From contig JAJZME010000059.1 of assembly GCA_021803035.1 (NCBI GenBank), positions 1 through 64,000 on the forward strand: a DNA stretch of 64,000 nucleotides, written 5' to 3'. Source of the stretch: Acidobacteriota bacterium (GTDB taxonomy: Bacteria > Acidobacteriota > Terriglobia > Terriglobales > Acidobacteriaceae). The notes under the pieces were generated by a model. The model was not told where the DNA came from and did not search any database. It was given only the letters and a program-made list of their open reading frames with translations. Below, piece after piece: positions 16,349-25,782 of this stretch; position 1 is the stretch's first letter; the number at the start of each line of letters is the position of its first letter. The position numbers were made by a program, and so were the translations under genes.

Positions 16349-18468
16349 AGAAGCTCGACGCAAAGAGGTTTCTCCGAGCGGCGCAAAGGCGGATTGGAAC
16401 AGGGCGCGCGGCGCTGTGCCTGGTTTTGGCGCTGGCATTGGTTGCGCCCGCTGGAACACTGGGACAAAGCGCGGGGCCGAAGATTCCCGCGCTGCTGCTG
16501 GGCGCGTCCTGGTATCCAGAGCAGTGGCCCGAGTCGCGCTGGAACAAAGATCTGCAACTGATGGAAGACGCGCATCTGGACGTGGTGCGCGTGGGCGAGT
16601 TTGCGTGGAGCACCGAGGAGCCGGCCGAGGGCGTGTACAAGCTGGGCTGGCTGGCGCGCGCCATTCACCTGGCGCAGGAGCATCACATCTTCGTGGTGCT
16701 GGGCACGCCTACCGATGCGCCGCCGGTGTGGCTGACGGACAAGTACCCCGAGACGCTGCGCGTGAAGCGGGACGGCCGCCGCGCGCAACATGGGGCGCGG
16801 CGGCAATTCAACTATGCCGATCCACTGTATCGCACATTCTGCGCGCAGATTGTAACTCAACTTGCGCAACGCTTCGGCCACAACCCCGATGTGATCGGCT
16901 GGCAGATTGACAACGAGTATACCGACGAGTCCTTCGACGCCGGAACGCGGCGCCAGTTCGACAACTGGCTCAAGGCGCACTTCGGCACCATTGCCGCGCT
17001 CAACCGGGACTGGACCACGGCTTACTGGAGCGAGACTTACGACCACTGGAGCGAGATTCCTTTGCCGATGTCGGCGGACGAGAATCCCGGGCTGCTGCTA
17101 GCTTACAAGCAGTTTGTCACCGATACGTGGCGCAGTTATCAGGGCGTGCAGACCGACATCATTCGCAAGTACGCCGATCCGCGGCAGTTCATCACCACCA
17201 ACTTCGGCGGACTGGGCTGGTCCGATCACTTCGATCACTACGTGATTGCGCGCGATCTGAGCCTGGCCTCGTGGGATGACTACGTGGGCGAAGGACAGTT
17301 GCACGTGGCGCGCAACGGCGCGATGAACGACCTGGTGCGCGGCTTCAAACGCGCCAACTTCTGGGTGATGGAAACACAGCCGGGCGCGGTGGACTGGGCG
17401 CCGGTGAACACAACGCTCGATCGCGGAGAGACGCGTGCCATCGCCTGGCAGGACGTGGGACACGGCGCCGACGCAGTGCTCTACTGGCAGTGGCGCAGCG
17501 CGCTCAACGGGCAGGAGCAGTATCACGGCTCGCTGGTGGGGCCGGACGGCGAACCGCTGCCCATCTACAAGGAGATCAGCGGCACAGGGCGCCAGTTTCA
17601 GCGTGCCGCGGCGGCGGTGGCCGGAACGACGCCGGTGGCGCAGGTGGCCATTCTGGACAGCTATGACAGCCGCTGGGCGATTGACTTTCAGCGCTTCAAT
17701 CGCAACTACCATCAACTGAGTGTGCTGCTGGATTACTATCGCCCGCTGCGCCATGAGCGGCTCACCGTGGACATTGTGAATGCCAGTGCGCCGCTGGACA
17801 AATACAAGCTGGTGCTGGCGCCCGACCTGAACGTGATTTCGCCGCACCTGGCCGCGCACCTGCTTGCCTACGTTGAGCAAGGCGGCGATCTGCTGCTGGG
17901 GCCGCGTTCGGGCATGAAGAACCAATACGATGGGCTCAACGTGCAGCGGCAGCCGGGGCCGCTGGCTGGCCCGCTGGGCGGCCGCGTTGTGGAGTATTAC
18001 GCGCTGGACACGACCGTGCCGGTGAGCGGCGAGCTGGGCGCGGGAACGGCAACACTGTGGGCCGAGCGGCTCTCAGTACGCGCAAAGAATGACAAGGTGC
18101 TGCTGCGCTACGGCAAGGCGAATGGATGGCTCGACGGGCATCCGGCGATGATTACGCGGAGCGTGGGCAAGGGCCGCATCTCCTATCTGGGCGCGGTGCT
18201 CGATCCGGCGCTGATGACTCGCGTGATGGCATGGGCGGCGAGCGATGCGCACGTCAGGCCGGAGTTTCCTCCGGTGCCCAAAGGCGTGGAGGTCTGCCGG
18301 CGCGTGGGCGCGGATCACACGATTTTCATTTTGATCAATCACGGGGTCGAGCCGGCGAATGTGACGCTGCCCGAGCCGATGAAGAATGTGCTCAAGGGCG
18401 ATGCGCGGGTGGCACAAGTGCGGCTTCCATCGCAGGGCGTTGCTGTGCTTGAAACACCGGCGCACTGA
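16345..18468 (+). CDS. GH42 beta-galactosidase, exported
   Basis: This 707-residue protein has an N-terminal signal peptide (ALCLVLALALVAPAG, mature from about residue 41). Family motifs: GASWYPEQWPESRW at the barrel start, acid/base E191 in GWQIDNEY, nucleophile E343 in WVMETQPG, then a trimerisation-like flavodoxin domain (about 410-610) and a small C-terminal beta domain. GH42 enzymes cleave terminal beta-galactose, and some take alpha-L-arabinopyranose. Signal-bearing members fit action on galactan side chains in the periplasm. It overlaps GH127 by 4 bases and is followed after 42 bases by the propeller enzyme. Confidence 0.94.
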   Translation: MKKLDAKRFLRAAQRRIGTGRAALCLVLALALVAPAGTLGQSAGPKIPALLLGASWYPEQWPESRWNKDLQLMEDAHLDVVRVGEFAWSTEEPAEGVYKLGWLARAIHLAQEHHIFVVLGTPTDAPPVWLTDKYPETLRVKRDGRRAQHGARRQFNYADPLYRTFCAQIVTQLAQRFGHNPDVIGWQIDNEYTDESFDAGTRRQFDNWLKAHFGTIAALNRDWTTAYWSETYDHWSEIPLPMSADENPGLLLAYKQFVTDTWRSYQGVQTDIIRKYADPRQFITTNFGGLGWSDHFDHYVIARDLSLASWDDYVGEGQLHVARNGAMNDLVRGFKRANFWVMETQPGAVDWAPVNTTLDRGETRAIAWQDVGHGADAVLYWQWRSALNGQEQYHGSLVGPDGEPLPIYKEISGTGRQFQRAAAAVAGTTPVAQVAILDSYDSRWAIDFQRFNRNYHQLSVLLDYYRPLRHERLTVDIVNASAPLDKYKLVLAPDLNVISPHLAAHLLAYVEQGGDLLLGPRSGMKNQYDGLNVQRQPGPLAGPLGGRVVEYYALDTTVPVSGELGAGTATLWAERLSVRAKNDKVLLRYGKANGWLDGHPAMITRSVGKGRISYLGAVLDPALMTRVMAWAASDAHVRPEFPPVPKGVEVCRRVGADHTIFILINHGVEPANVTLPEPMKNVLKGDARVAQVRLPSQGVAVLETPAH

Positions 18469-18510
18469 ATCAGCGCGCGCAAGAACAACCCATGAAGACG
18501 AGAGGATTGG

Positions 18511-19602
18511 ATGGAGAGCAACATTACGCGCCGCAAGTTTGCCGGCGGCCTGGGAATGGCGATGGCGGGCCTGCCGTTGCTGGACAGCAGGAATTTGCTG
18601 GCGGCAACCTTCAGCAAGCAGGAGATTGCGCCATTTCTGACGCCATATAAATATGGCAAGCGGGTGCTTTCGGCATCGACCACGCCGGGAGCTTTCGACT
18701 GCAAGTCCGTGGACGATCCGTTCGTGTTTCGTCATGACGGCGCGTTCTACATGCTCTATATCGGCTTCGATGGAATCGGCTATCAGACGGGGCTGGCCAG
18801 GTCAGAGGACCTGGTGCACTGGGAGCGCGTGGCCTGCGTGGCGCGGCGCAATCCCAAATCGAAGTACACGCGCTATAACGTCGCGATGAGCTGTATCGTG
18901 CGCCAGGACGAACTGCACTCGCCGGGCGAGCTCAAGAAGGTGCATGGGCGCTATCTGGGCGCGTGGAATGCGTATCCTCACAAGGGCTACGAATCGGGCG
19001 CGGGCGTGATCGGCCTGGCCTGGAGCGACGATCTGCTGCACTGGGAACTGACCGAGCCGATTCTGTTTCCGCAGGACGGCGCGCCATGGGAACACGGCGG
19101 ACTGTACCGGCCCAATCTGGTTGAGTACAAGGATGTCTTCTATCTCTACTACAACGCCAAGACCGATACATTGCCGAAGAGCGAAGGCGGAGGATGGCAC
19201 GAGCAGACCGGTGTAGCCACGTCGCGCGACCTGAAGCACTGGACGCGCTACGCGGGCAATCCCATCCTGCGCAACGGCGGGCCGGACTCATGGGATGCGC
19301 GGTTTGCGAGCAATCCCTTTGTGGTGCGCTACAAGGATCGGTGGGCGATGTATTATTACGGCCTGAACCGGCGCGGCGTGGCGCGCGAGCTGCTGGCGCT
19401 GGGGCACGATCCTTATCACTTCACCAAGGTGGATCAGATCATCATCAACCCGGGACCGCCGGGAAGCGTGGACGATGATTTTGCGCACAAGCCCTGCGTG
19501 ATTTACCACGACGGCGCGCTCTACCACTTCTATTGCGCGGTGTCGGGCAAGTGGCCGCACGATATACGCGGCATTTCGGTGGCGCGGTCCAAGCCGTGGT
19601 AA
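18511..19602 (+). CDS. Five-bladed beta-propeller glycosidase-like protein (GH43/32/130 superfamily)
   Basis: The protein has 363 residues with a Tat-type signal (TRRKFAGGLGMAMAGLPLL). Propeller blade motifs are clear: VDDPFVFRHDGAFYMLYIG near residue 68, GLARSEDLVHWE, LYRPNLVEYKDVFYLYYNAK around 200, SNPFVVRYKDRWAMYYYG, and DFAHKPCVIYHDGALYHFY near the end. The first-blade Asp and later acidic residues fit GH43/GH130-type chemistry, but the exact family cannot be fixed by eye. It is last in the GH127-GH42 operon. Confidence 0.82.
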   Translation: MESNITRRKFAGGLGMAMAGLPLLDSRNLLAATFSKQEIAPFLTPYKYGKRVLSASTTPGAFDCKSVDDPFVFRHDGAFYMLYIGFDGIGYQTGLARSEDLVHWERVACVARRNPKSKYTRYNVAMSCIVRQDELHSPGELKKVHGRYLGAWNAYPHKGYESGAGVIGLAWSDDLLHWELTEPILFPQDGAPWEHGGLYRPNLVEYKDVFYLYYNAKTDTLPKSEGGGWHEQTGVATSRDLKHWTRYAGNPILRNGGPDSWDARFASNPFVVRYKDRWAMYYYGLNRRGVARELLALGHDPYHFTKVDQIIINPGPPGSVDDDFAHKPCVIYHDGALYHFYCAVSGKWPHDIRGISVARSKPW

Positions 19603-19633
19603 GCAGCGCCGTGGTAAGCGGCGAGCGATTGAT

Positions 19634-22426
19634 TCAGTTGGCAGCAGCGTTGGCGGCGCGGATCTGGTAGCGGCCCGAGCCGACTACCATGCGCATGGAG
19701 TCCGCGCCAGTGCGGGTTGAAATTGCACCCGGCGCTTTGGATGGCGCGACGCCGTTCACGGTGACCGCGCGCGGAGCCGCCGTCTTCAGTTCGATGGTGG
19801 CCGTGGCGTTGGCGGGAATGGTGAAGTTGTAGACAGTCTGCGACGCTTCACGCCGCCAGTCGCTTTCAATGAGGCCGAGCGCAGAGCGATAACGGGTACG
19901 CACCCATTGGACCGGGCTGAGCACGGCGGGATCGAGCACGAGCCGCGCGGCTCCCTGCCGGGCCATGTCGATCTGAATGCCGCCCAGACCGCGATAGAAC
20001 CACTCTTCCGCGTCGCCGAGCATGAGGTGGTCCTGCGAGTCGTCCCGATTCGCATTCCACGATTCAGTCAGCGAAGTGGCGCCTTGGGCAAGCTGATAGC
20101 CGTAACTGGGCGCATCGGTGCGCAACAGCATGGCGAGCAAAACATCGGAGCGGCCATTGTCCATCAGCGCATCGACCACGTAGTGGAAGCCGATGTCGCC
20201 GGCGGTGGTGTGGTTGTGGTGGGCGCGAATGTTGGCTACCAGCGCATGCAGCACCGCGGCGTGCTGCCCCGCAGGAACCATGCCCAGCACCAGCGGCATG
20301 GCTTGCGCGGTCTGGCTGCCTTTGTCGTAGATGTGCAGCGCGGGATGGAAGAAGCGCGCATTGAATGCGGCGCGCACCTGCGCGGCTTGCCGCTCATAGC
20401 TTGCGCTTTCCGCGCTGTAGCCAAGGAGCGCAGCGGCCTTCCGCATCACTTGCAAATCCTGGTAGTAGATGGCTGTCGCGGTTACGCCCAGCGAAGTGAG
20501 CTGCGAAAAGCCGGGCGGGCCGGGACCAACGTCGTACCAATCGCCCAGGCCGTAGGCGACGATGCCGTTGTGAGCGCGGGTGCGGAGATAGGCCACGTAA
20601 CGGCGCATCACGCCGAACTGCGCGGCCAGAAAGCTGCGGTTGCCGGTGCGCTTGTAGAGATACCAGGGCACAAGCACGGCGGCGCTGCCCCACTCCGGCG
20701 AATCGTTGAAGACATCGTATTTTTGGGGGAAGACGACATATTGCGGCGCGACCTCCGGCACCATGCCGGCTTTGCTTCCGCTGGTTCTCTGCGCGCCGGC
20801 GATGTTGCGCATGGTGGCGGCGTAGAGATGCGCAAAGTTGAAGTCATAGAGCATCGACGAGGCCATCAGGTGCGTTTGCTCAAGCCAGCCGAGCTTTTCA
20901 CGGTGCGGGCAATCGGTGAAGATGCTCATGGAGTTGTTTTCGATGGCGTGCAGGATGAGCATGTGAATGCGGTTCAACAGCGTGCTGGATGAAACAAAGC
21001 TGCCCGCCCGCCGGGACGACGAATGGATCGCCTGGCCGCGTATGCTTACGAGGCGCACGCCGTTGCGCATCGTTGCGCCTTGCACTTCCACGTAACGAAA
21101 GCCGTAATAACTGAAGCGCGGATGCCAGCTTTCGATTGCGCCGCCGCGCAGCGTGTAAGAGAACCACTGCGGGCCGCCGGAGCCGCGCTGCGTAACAAAG
21201 CCGCGCTGGTCGAGCAGCTCGCCGGGAATGAGCTTGACCACCGCGCCGGCGCGCCCTTCGACGCGAATGGCGGGCCAGCCGGCAAAATTCTGGCCGAAGT
21301 CGTAGACGGCGATGCCGGGGGCGGGATGCGTGATTTTGACCGGTGAGTAAATATGCATCACGCGGATGGGCGGCGCAAGCTCAGGCGTGAGCGCGCCGCC
21401 GGGACCGGCGGTGACTACGGCTGCCTGCCAGTTCGCGGCGTTGAATCCAGGGCGGTCCCAGCCGCGCGGATTGCGGCGGGCATCGTAGTCCTCGCCGCCG
21501 TAGGTAGATGAGAACGTGATCGGGCCGGGCAGCGTCTTCCAGCTTCCGTCGCTGTCGATCTCGACTGCGCCGCCGCCGGCAAATTCAATGTCAAGCTGCA
21601 CGATGCACCTGGGCGGCCCGAAGCTGCCCGCGAATTTGGTGTAGCGACCGGGCGTATGCAGCACCCGATACATGCCGTTGCCCAGCATCACGCCGAGCAC
21701 ATTTGATCCGCGCCGCAGCAGGGAGGTGACGTTGTAGCTGTCATAGAAGACCGTCTTGCGATAGTCGCTCCAGCCGGGGGTGAGGAGATCGTTGCTCACC
21801 TTGCGGCCGTTGATGAAAAGCTCATTCTGGCCGAGGCCGGAGGCGTAGAGGACGGCGCGGGCAACCGGCCGCGCAAGGCTGAAGCTCTTGCGAAAGAGCG
21901 GCATGGGCGCGGTGGGGCTGTTGTTTGGCGCCTGGATCCAGTGCGCATGCCAGACCGGCGCCTGGCTCCAATGCGCGACGGCGCTCCACGCTGAGGCGCG
22001 CCCGCGCGCGTCCCACACGCGAACGCGCCATGCATATTCATGCCGCGGCTGGAGCGCGGGGCCGGCGTAGGCGATGCCGGAGGTTGCCGCGCTGTGAACG
22101 ATGCCGCTGTTCCAGAGAATGTGATTTGCGGAGGCAAAGCCGCGGCCCGCCGCGCTGACCTCAATGCGGTAGGCCGTCTGGATTACGCCGTGCAGCGACG
22201 GCGAAGCGGCGCTCAACCGCCAGGAAAATTGCGGGCGCAAGCTGCTGACGGCGAGCGGATTGCGCCAGCCGTTCGAGCGCAGGCCGCCGGGCGCAAGCAG
22301 ATCGGATACCGGGCGGGACGATTGCGCGCCGGCGCCCCAGGCCGCGATGCAAAAGACAACCACAAGCACGACGCGGGCATTGAGGATGCGAGTTGGAAGG
22401 GAAAAGATGGGCGGGCTGGCGGGCAT
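19634..22426 (-). CDS. GH78 alpha-L-rhamnosidase, exported
   Basis: The protein has 930 residues when started at the ATG at 22426, followed by a signal peptide (ARVVLVVVFCIAAWGAGAQ). Domain order fits Bac_rhamnosid proteins: an N-terminal beta domain (LRSNGWRNPLAVSSLRPQFS), a carbohydrate-binding N-domain (FRKSFSLARPVARAVLYASG; SDYRKTVFYDSYNVTSLL), the (alpha/alpha)6 catalytic domain with TDCPHREKLGWLEQ and SWNANRDDSQDHLMLGDAEE, and a C-terminal beta domain. These acidic residues are the catalytic set of GH78. It hydrolyses terminal alpha-L-rhamnose. It is divergent from the GH29 gene at 22500, with only 73 bases between starts. Confidence 0.94.
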   Translation of the reverse strand: MPASPPIFSLPTRILNARVVLVVVFCIAAWGAGAQSSRPVSDLLAPGGLRSNGWRNPLAVSSLRPQFSWRLSAASPSLHGVIQTAYRIEVSAAGRGFASANHILWNSGIVHSAATSGIAYAGPALQPRHEYAWRVRVWDARGRASAWSAVAHWSQAPVWHAHWIQAPNNSPTAPMPLFRKSFSLARPVARAVLYASGLGQNELFINGRKVSNDLLTPGWSDYRKTVFYDSYNVTSLLRRGSNVLGVMLGNGMYRVLHTPGRYTKFAGSFGPPRCIVQLDIEFAGGGAVEIDSDGSWKTLPGPITFSSTYGGEDYDARRNPRGWDRPGFNAANWQAAVVTAGPGGALTPELAPPIRVMHIYSPVKITHPAPGIAVYDFGQNFAGWPAIRVEGRAGAVVKLIPGELLDQRGFVTQRGSGGPQWFSYTLRGGAIESWHPRFSYYGFRYVEVQGATMRNGVRLVSIRGQAIHSSSRRAGSFVSSSTLLNRIHMLILHAIENNSMSIFTDCPHREKLGWLEQTHLMASSMLYDFNFAHLYAATMRNIAGAQRTSGSKAGMVPEVAPQYVVFPQKYDVFNDSPEWGSAAVLVPWYLYKRTGNRSFLAAQFGVMRRYVAYLRTRAHNGIVAYGLGDWYDVGPGPPGFSQLTSLGVTATAIYYQDLQVMRKAAALLGYSAESASYERQAAQVRAAFNARFFHPALHIYDKGSQTAQAMPLVLGMVPAGQHAAVLHALVANIRAHHNHTTAGDIGFHYVVDALMDNGRSDVLLAMLLRTDAPSYGYQLAQGATSLTESWNANRDDSQDHLMLGDAEEWFYRGLGGIQIDMARQGAARLVLDPAVLSPVQWVRTRYRSALGLIESDWRREASQTVYNFTIPANATATIELKTAAPRAVTVNGVAPSKAPGAISTRTGADSMRMVVGSGRYQIRAANAAAN

Positions 22427-22499
22427 GTTCCTGTTCACGGTGATACAGCAGCCGACGACGGGAATGCAATCTACATCGGCGTCTGATAGTTTCATTCGC

Positions 22500-24158
22500 A
22501 TGAGCCGTATTCGATTCAATCAATTTTGGGGACTGCTGGTTGGCGCGAGCGTTGGGCTTGCCGCGGCCGCGCCGCTCAGTGCGAAAACGACTGAAGCGCA
22601 GCGCGTGCAGCGGCAACTGGCGTATGTGCGTGCGCACATGCAGGGCCCATTCGCCCCCACCTGGCGTTCGCTTGGCGGCTATCAGGTGCCCACGTGGTTT
22701 CGCAACGCCAAGTTCGGAATTTTCATCCACTGGGGCGTCTATTCCGTTCCGGCATTCGGAAACGAATGGTACTCGCGCAACATGTACATCAAAGGCACGC
22801 CGGCCTTCAAACATGAGGTGGCGACCTACGGGCCGCAGTCGAAGTTCGGTTACAAGAACTTCATTCCCATGTTTCGCGGCCAGGACTTCAACGCCAACCA
22901 GTGGGTGGACCTGTTTGCGCGCGCCGGAGCGCGCTACGTTGTGCAAGTGGCCGAGCACTGCGACGGATTCGCCATGTACAACTCCACCATCAGCAAATGG
23001 AACTCGGTGCGGATGGGCCCGCATATCGACGTCGTCGGCGAGCTGGAAGCGGCGGCACGCAAGCGTGGGCTGCACTTCGGTGTTTCGTCGCATCGGGCAG
23101 AACACTGGTGGTGGTACGACGGCGGCATGCAGTTCAACTCCGACGTGCGCGACCCGCGCTATGCGGGGCTGTACGGGCCTGCCGAACCCATGGCGCTGCC
23201 GGGCGAAAACGAAACCAAGGAGCCCAATCCCAACCACCTGGAGCGCTGGCTGCCGCCCAACAAGGCATTCCTGCAAGACTGGCTGGCGCGCTCGACCGAG
23301 ATTGTGGACAAGTACCATCCAGACTTTTTCTACTTTGACTGGTGGATTGGCCAGCCGGCATTCCGGCCGTATCTCAAGCGCTTTGCCGCCTACTACTACA
23401 ACCAGGCGGCGCGGCGGCACCAGCCTGTGGTGTTGACCTACAAGGACGGCGCTTTCCCCGCCAACGCGGCGGTGCTGGACGTGGAACGCGGCAAGCTGAA
23501 TCATCTGCGGCTGCTGCCGTGGGAGACTGATACGTCAATCAGCGTGGATTCCTGGGGCTACGTGAAGCACGACCACTACCGCACCGCCCAATCACTGATC
23601 GACGAACTGGTGGACGTGGTGAGCAAGAACGGCAATCTGCTGCTCGACGTGGGTCCCAAGGCGGATGGAACCATCCCTGTGCAGGAGCGCAACGTGCTGC
23701 TACAAATGGGCGCATGGCTCAAGGTGAACGGCGAGGCGATCTACGGCTCGCGGCCGTGGTATGTGTACGGCGAAGGGCCGACGCTGGTGAAGAGCTCGGC
23801 CAAGAATACCGACCGGCAGCATTACACGCCCGCCGATATTCGCTTCACCACGCACAACGGCGCGCTCTACGCCATCGATCTGGGCTGGCCCACAAGCGGC
23901 AAGCTGCAAATCCGCACCCTGTTCCACGGCACGCCCTATCTGAACGGGCCGGTGTGCTCGGTGAAGATGCTCGGCGGCGGCATGCTCCACTTCAGCCAGG
24001 GAGCAGACGGGCTCTTTATCGATCTTCCCAAGACCGAGCCCGACGAGCCGGCGTTTACATTCCGCATTCTGTCTGCCCGCAGTGCGACAAGCGGCTGCGG
24101 CGATGAGCACGCCATGTTGAACCGCAAACATTCCGGCCCCCAATTCAAGGCCAACTAA
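22500..24158 (+). CDS. GH29 alpha-L-fucosidase, exported
   Basis: This 552-residue protein starts at the ATG at 22500, giving a signal peptide (FWGLLVGASVGLAAAAPLSA). GH29 signatures: KFGIFIHWGVYSVPAFGNEW near residue 70, AEHCDGFAMYNS, and FFYFDWWIGQ, where the Asp fits the nucleophile, then VSKNGNLLLDVGPKADGTIP. The C-terminal beta domain follows after about residue 420. It cleaves alpha-L-fucose. The reading frame extends upstream into the GH78 gene, but that part is shadow. The sialidase-like gene begins 13 bases downstream, so the two are an operon. No clear ribosome-binding site is seen. Confidence 0.93.
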   Translation: MSRIRFNQFWGLLVGASVGLAAAAPLSAKTTEAQRVQRQLAYVRAHMQGPFAPTWRSLGGYQVPTWFRNAKFGIFIHWGVYSVPAFGNEWYSRNMYIKGTPAFKHEVATYGPQSKFGYKNFIPMFRGQDFNANQWVDLFARAGARYVVQVAEHCDGFAMYNSTISKWNSVRMGPHIDVVGELEAAARKRGLHFGVSSHRAEHWWWYDGGMQFNSDVRDPRYAGLYGPAEPMALPGENETKEPNPNHLERWLPPNKAFLQDWLARSTEIVDKYHPDFFYFDWWIGQPAFRPYLKRFAAYYYNQAARRHQPVVLTYKDGAFPANAAVLDVERGKLNHLRLLPWETDTSISVDSWGYVKHDHYRTAQSLIDELVDVVSKNGNLLLDVGPKADGTIPVQERNVLLQMGAWLKVNGEAIYGSRPWYVYGEGPTLVKSSAKNTDRQHYTPADIRFTTHNGALYAIDLGWPTSGKLQIRTLFHGTPYLNGPVCSVKMLGGGMLHFSQGADGLFIDLPKTEPDEPAFTFRILSARSATSGCGDEHAMLNRKHSGPQFKAN

Positions 24159-24171
24159 GAGGTGACAGACG

Positions 24172-25317
24172 ATGCAATTGAAAAGATGCGCGGCGATATT
24201 GTTTCTATTGTGTTTCGGGATGCCCCTGGCACATGCGCAAAACGGCGACGGCCTGATCTTTCCGCCTCAGGGCACCGCCAAGGCGTGGCCGGGCACACCG
24301 CGCTACACGCACGCGTCCACCGTGGTGCAACTCAAGAACGGCGACGTGATGGCGGCGTGGTTCGGCGGTCCGTACGAAGGCGCGCCGGATGTGAAGATCT
24401 ACGGCGCGCGGCTGCACGACGGCGTGTGGAGCAAACCCGTGGTGCTGGCCAGCGGCCATGGCGTGGCGTGCTGGAATCCGGTGCTCTTCCATACCCGCGA
24501 CGGGCGGCTGTGGCTCTATTACAAGTACGGCAAACACACCACCACCTGGAAGGGCGCGCGCAAGTGGAGCGATAACGATGGCCGCACCTGGAGCGCGGCC
24601 GAGGATCTTCCGGACGGCATTCTGGGTCCCATCAAGGACAAGCCGCTGGTGCTCGCCGACGGAACTATCGTGGCCGGATCGTCGGTGGAAAACGGCAAGT
24701 GGAATGCGTGGATCGACCGCTCGACCAACAACGGCCAGTCGTGGACAAAATTCGGCCCCATCACCGTTCCTCCCAGCGACGATGTGCCCAATGCCGCCGC
24801 CCTGGCCGCCGGCCGGGAAAAGACGCCGCCACCCGTTGATGGCGTGCACACGAAACTCTATCAGCCCTCCAAAAAGACGGTCGGCATCATTCAGCCGACC
24901 ATCGTGTGGATGGGCGGACGCCATCTGCGCTTCTTTGCGCGCAGCCAGACCAAGGCAGCGCGGATTGTCATCGCCGATTCCTGGGACAACGGAAAAACCT
25001 GGACACAGGCCCGCTTCATCAACCTGCCCTGTCCGAATTCCGGAATCGACGCGGTGCGCTTGAAGGACGGGCGCATCGTGCTGGCCTTCGACGACAGCTA
25101 CAACCGACGCTCGCCGCTGGACCTGGCCGTCAGCCGCGACGGCGTCCATTTCCGGATCTTCAAGACCGTAGACAGCGGGCCTGGACAGTACTCCTATCCG
25201 GCCATCATTCAGGCATCGAATGGCGACCTGCTGATCACCTATTCGTGGCGGCGCGTCTCCATCAAGTTTGAGCGCATTCCGCTATCCGAAGTGCCTGAAG
25301 ATCTCGGTCGCCCATAA
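24172..25317 (+). CDS. Sialidase-like BNR propeller protein, exported
   Basis: This 381-residue protein has a signal peptide (AAILFLLCFGMPLAHAQ). It is a BNR_2-type six-bladed propeller with Asp boxes SDNDGRTWS, STNNGQSWT and SWDNGKTWT, and the opening blade HASTVVQLKNGDVMAAWFGG. The (F/Y)RIP motif of classical sialidases is not visible, so sialic acid is an unlikely substrate. Related propellers act on deoxy-ulosonic acids or rhamnose-containing plant glycans (family knowledge; specificity here is inference). It follows the fucosidase by 13 bases. Confidence 0.83.
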   Translation: MQLKRCAAILFLLCFGMPLAHAQNGDGLIFPPQGTAKAWPGTPRYTHASTVVQLKNGDVMAAWFGGPYEGAPDVKIYGARLHDGVWSKPVVLASGHGVACWNPVLFHTRDGRLWLYYKYGKHTTTWKGARKWSDNDGRTWSAAEDLPDGILGPIKDKPLVLADGTIVAGSSVENGKWNAWIDRSTNNGQSWTKFGPITVPPSDDVPNAAALAAGREKTPPPVDGVHTKLYQPSKKTVGIIQPTIVWMGGRHLRFFARSQTKAARIVIADSWDNGKTWTQARFINLPCPNSGIDAVRLKDGRIVLAFDDSYNRRSPLDLAVSRDGVHFRIFKTVDSGPGQYSYPAIIQASNGDLLITYSWRRVSIKFERIPLSEVPEDLGRP

Positions 25318-25782
25318 TGGGAAGGCGAAATTTTGGCTTCGGCGGCAATTTTCCGCCCCCTGGCATCGCCCCGGAGGGCGTTGGAAGCAGGCGGCCGAAG
25401 CCATTGCAATCTGCAGAAAATTATATGGTTACATCGACATCAGGAACATCTTCGCCCACCGGGAACGTCTGCTCCGCCCTCTAAAATTCGGCAAAATGTG
25501 CCTCAATTAAACTTTTTGGCACGCACGTCCGTCTCGCAAATCAGAAAATAAATGTATACTCTCGAAAATAAAGTGATTTTTTGCTATGCCGCTGCCAACT
25601 GCCAGTCCGGATCGTCCAGGAACTCCGCACGAGGGGCTCTGCTCGCCGAAATCTGCTGTTTGGGCCGGCCGCCTGGCCATCTTTGCCGGTCATGGTTCCG
25701 GTTTGCGGAGTAATACCCGGGCAATCGTCCGAACCCCGCGGGAATTTGCCGGCCAGACGCTACGAGGAGACGTTCGCTAGAA
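25318..25782 (+). promoter_or_regulatory. Leader/promoter region of the symporter operon
   Basis: This 465-base gap has an AT-rich segment (25480-25585) with a -10-like TATACT at 25555-25560. No good -35 box is seen. The start at 25783 is preceded by AGGAG about 12 bases upstream. No gene is supported in the gap. Confidence 0.4.

Noticed and set aside
24172-25317. True sialidase (neuraminidase)
   Set aside because: Asp boxes are present but the (F/Y)RIP motif is not visible, and no sialic acid catabolic genes are in the window.
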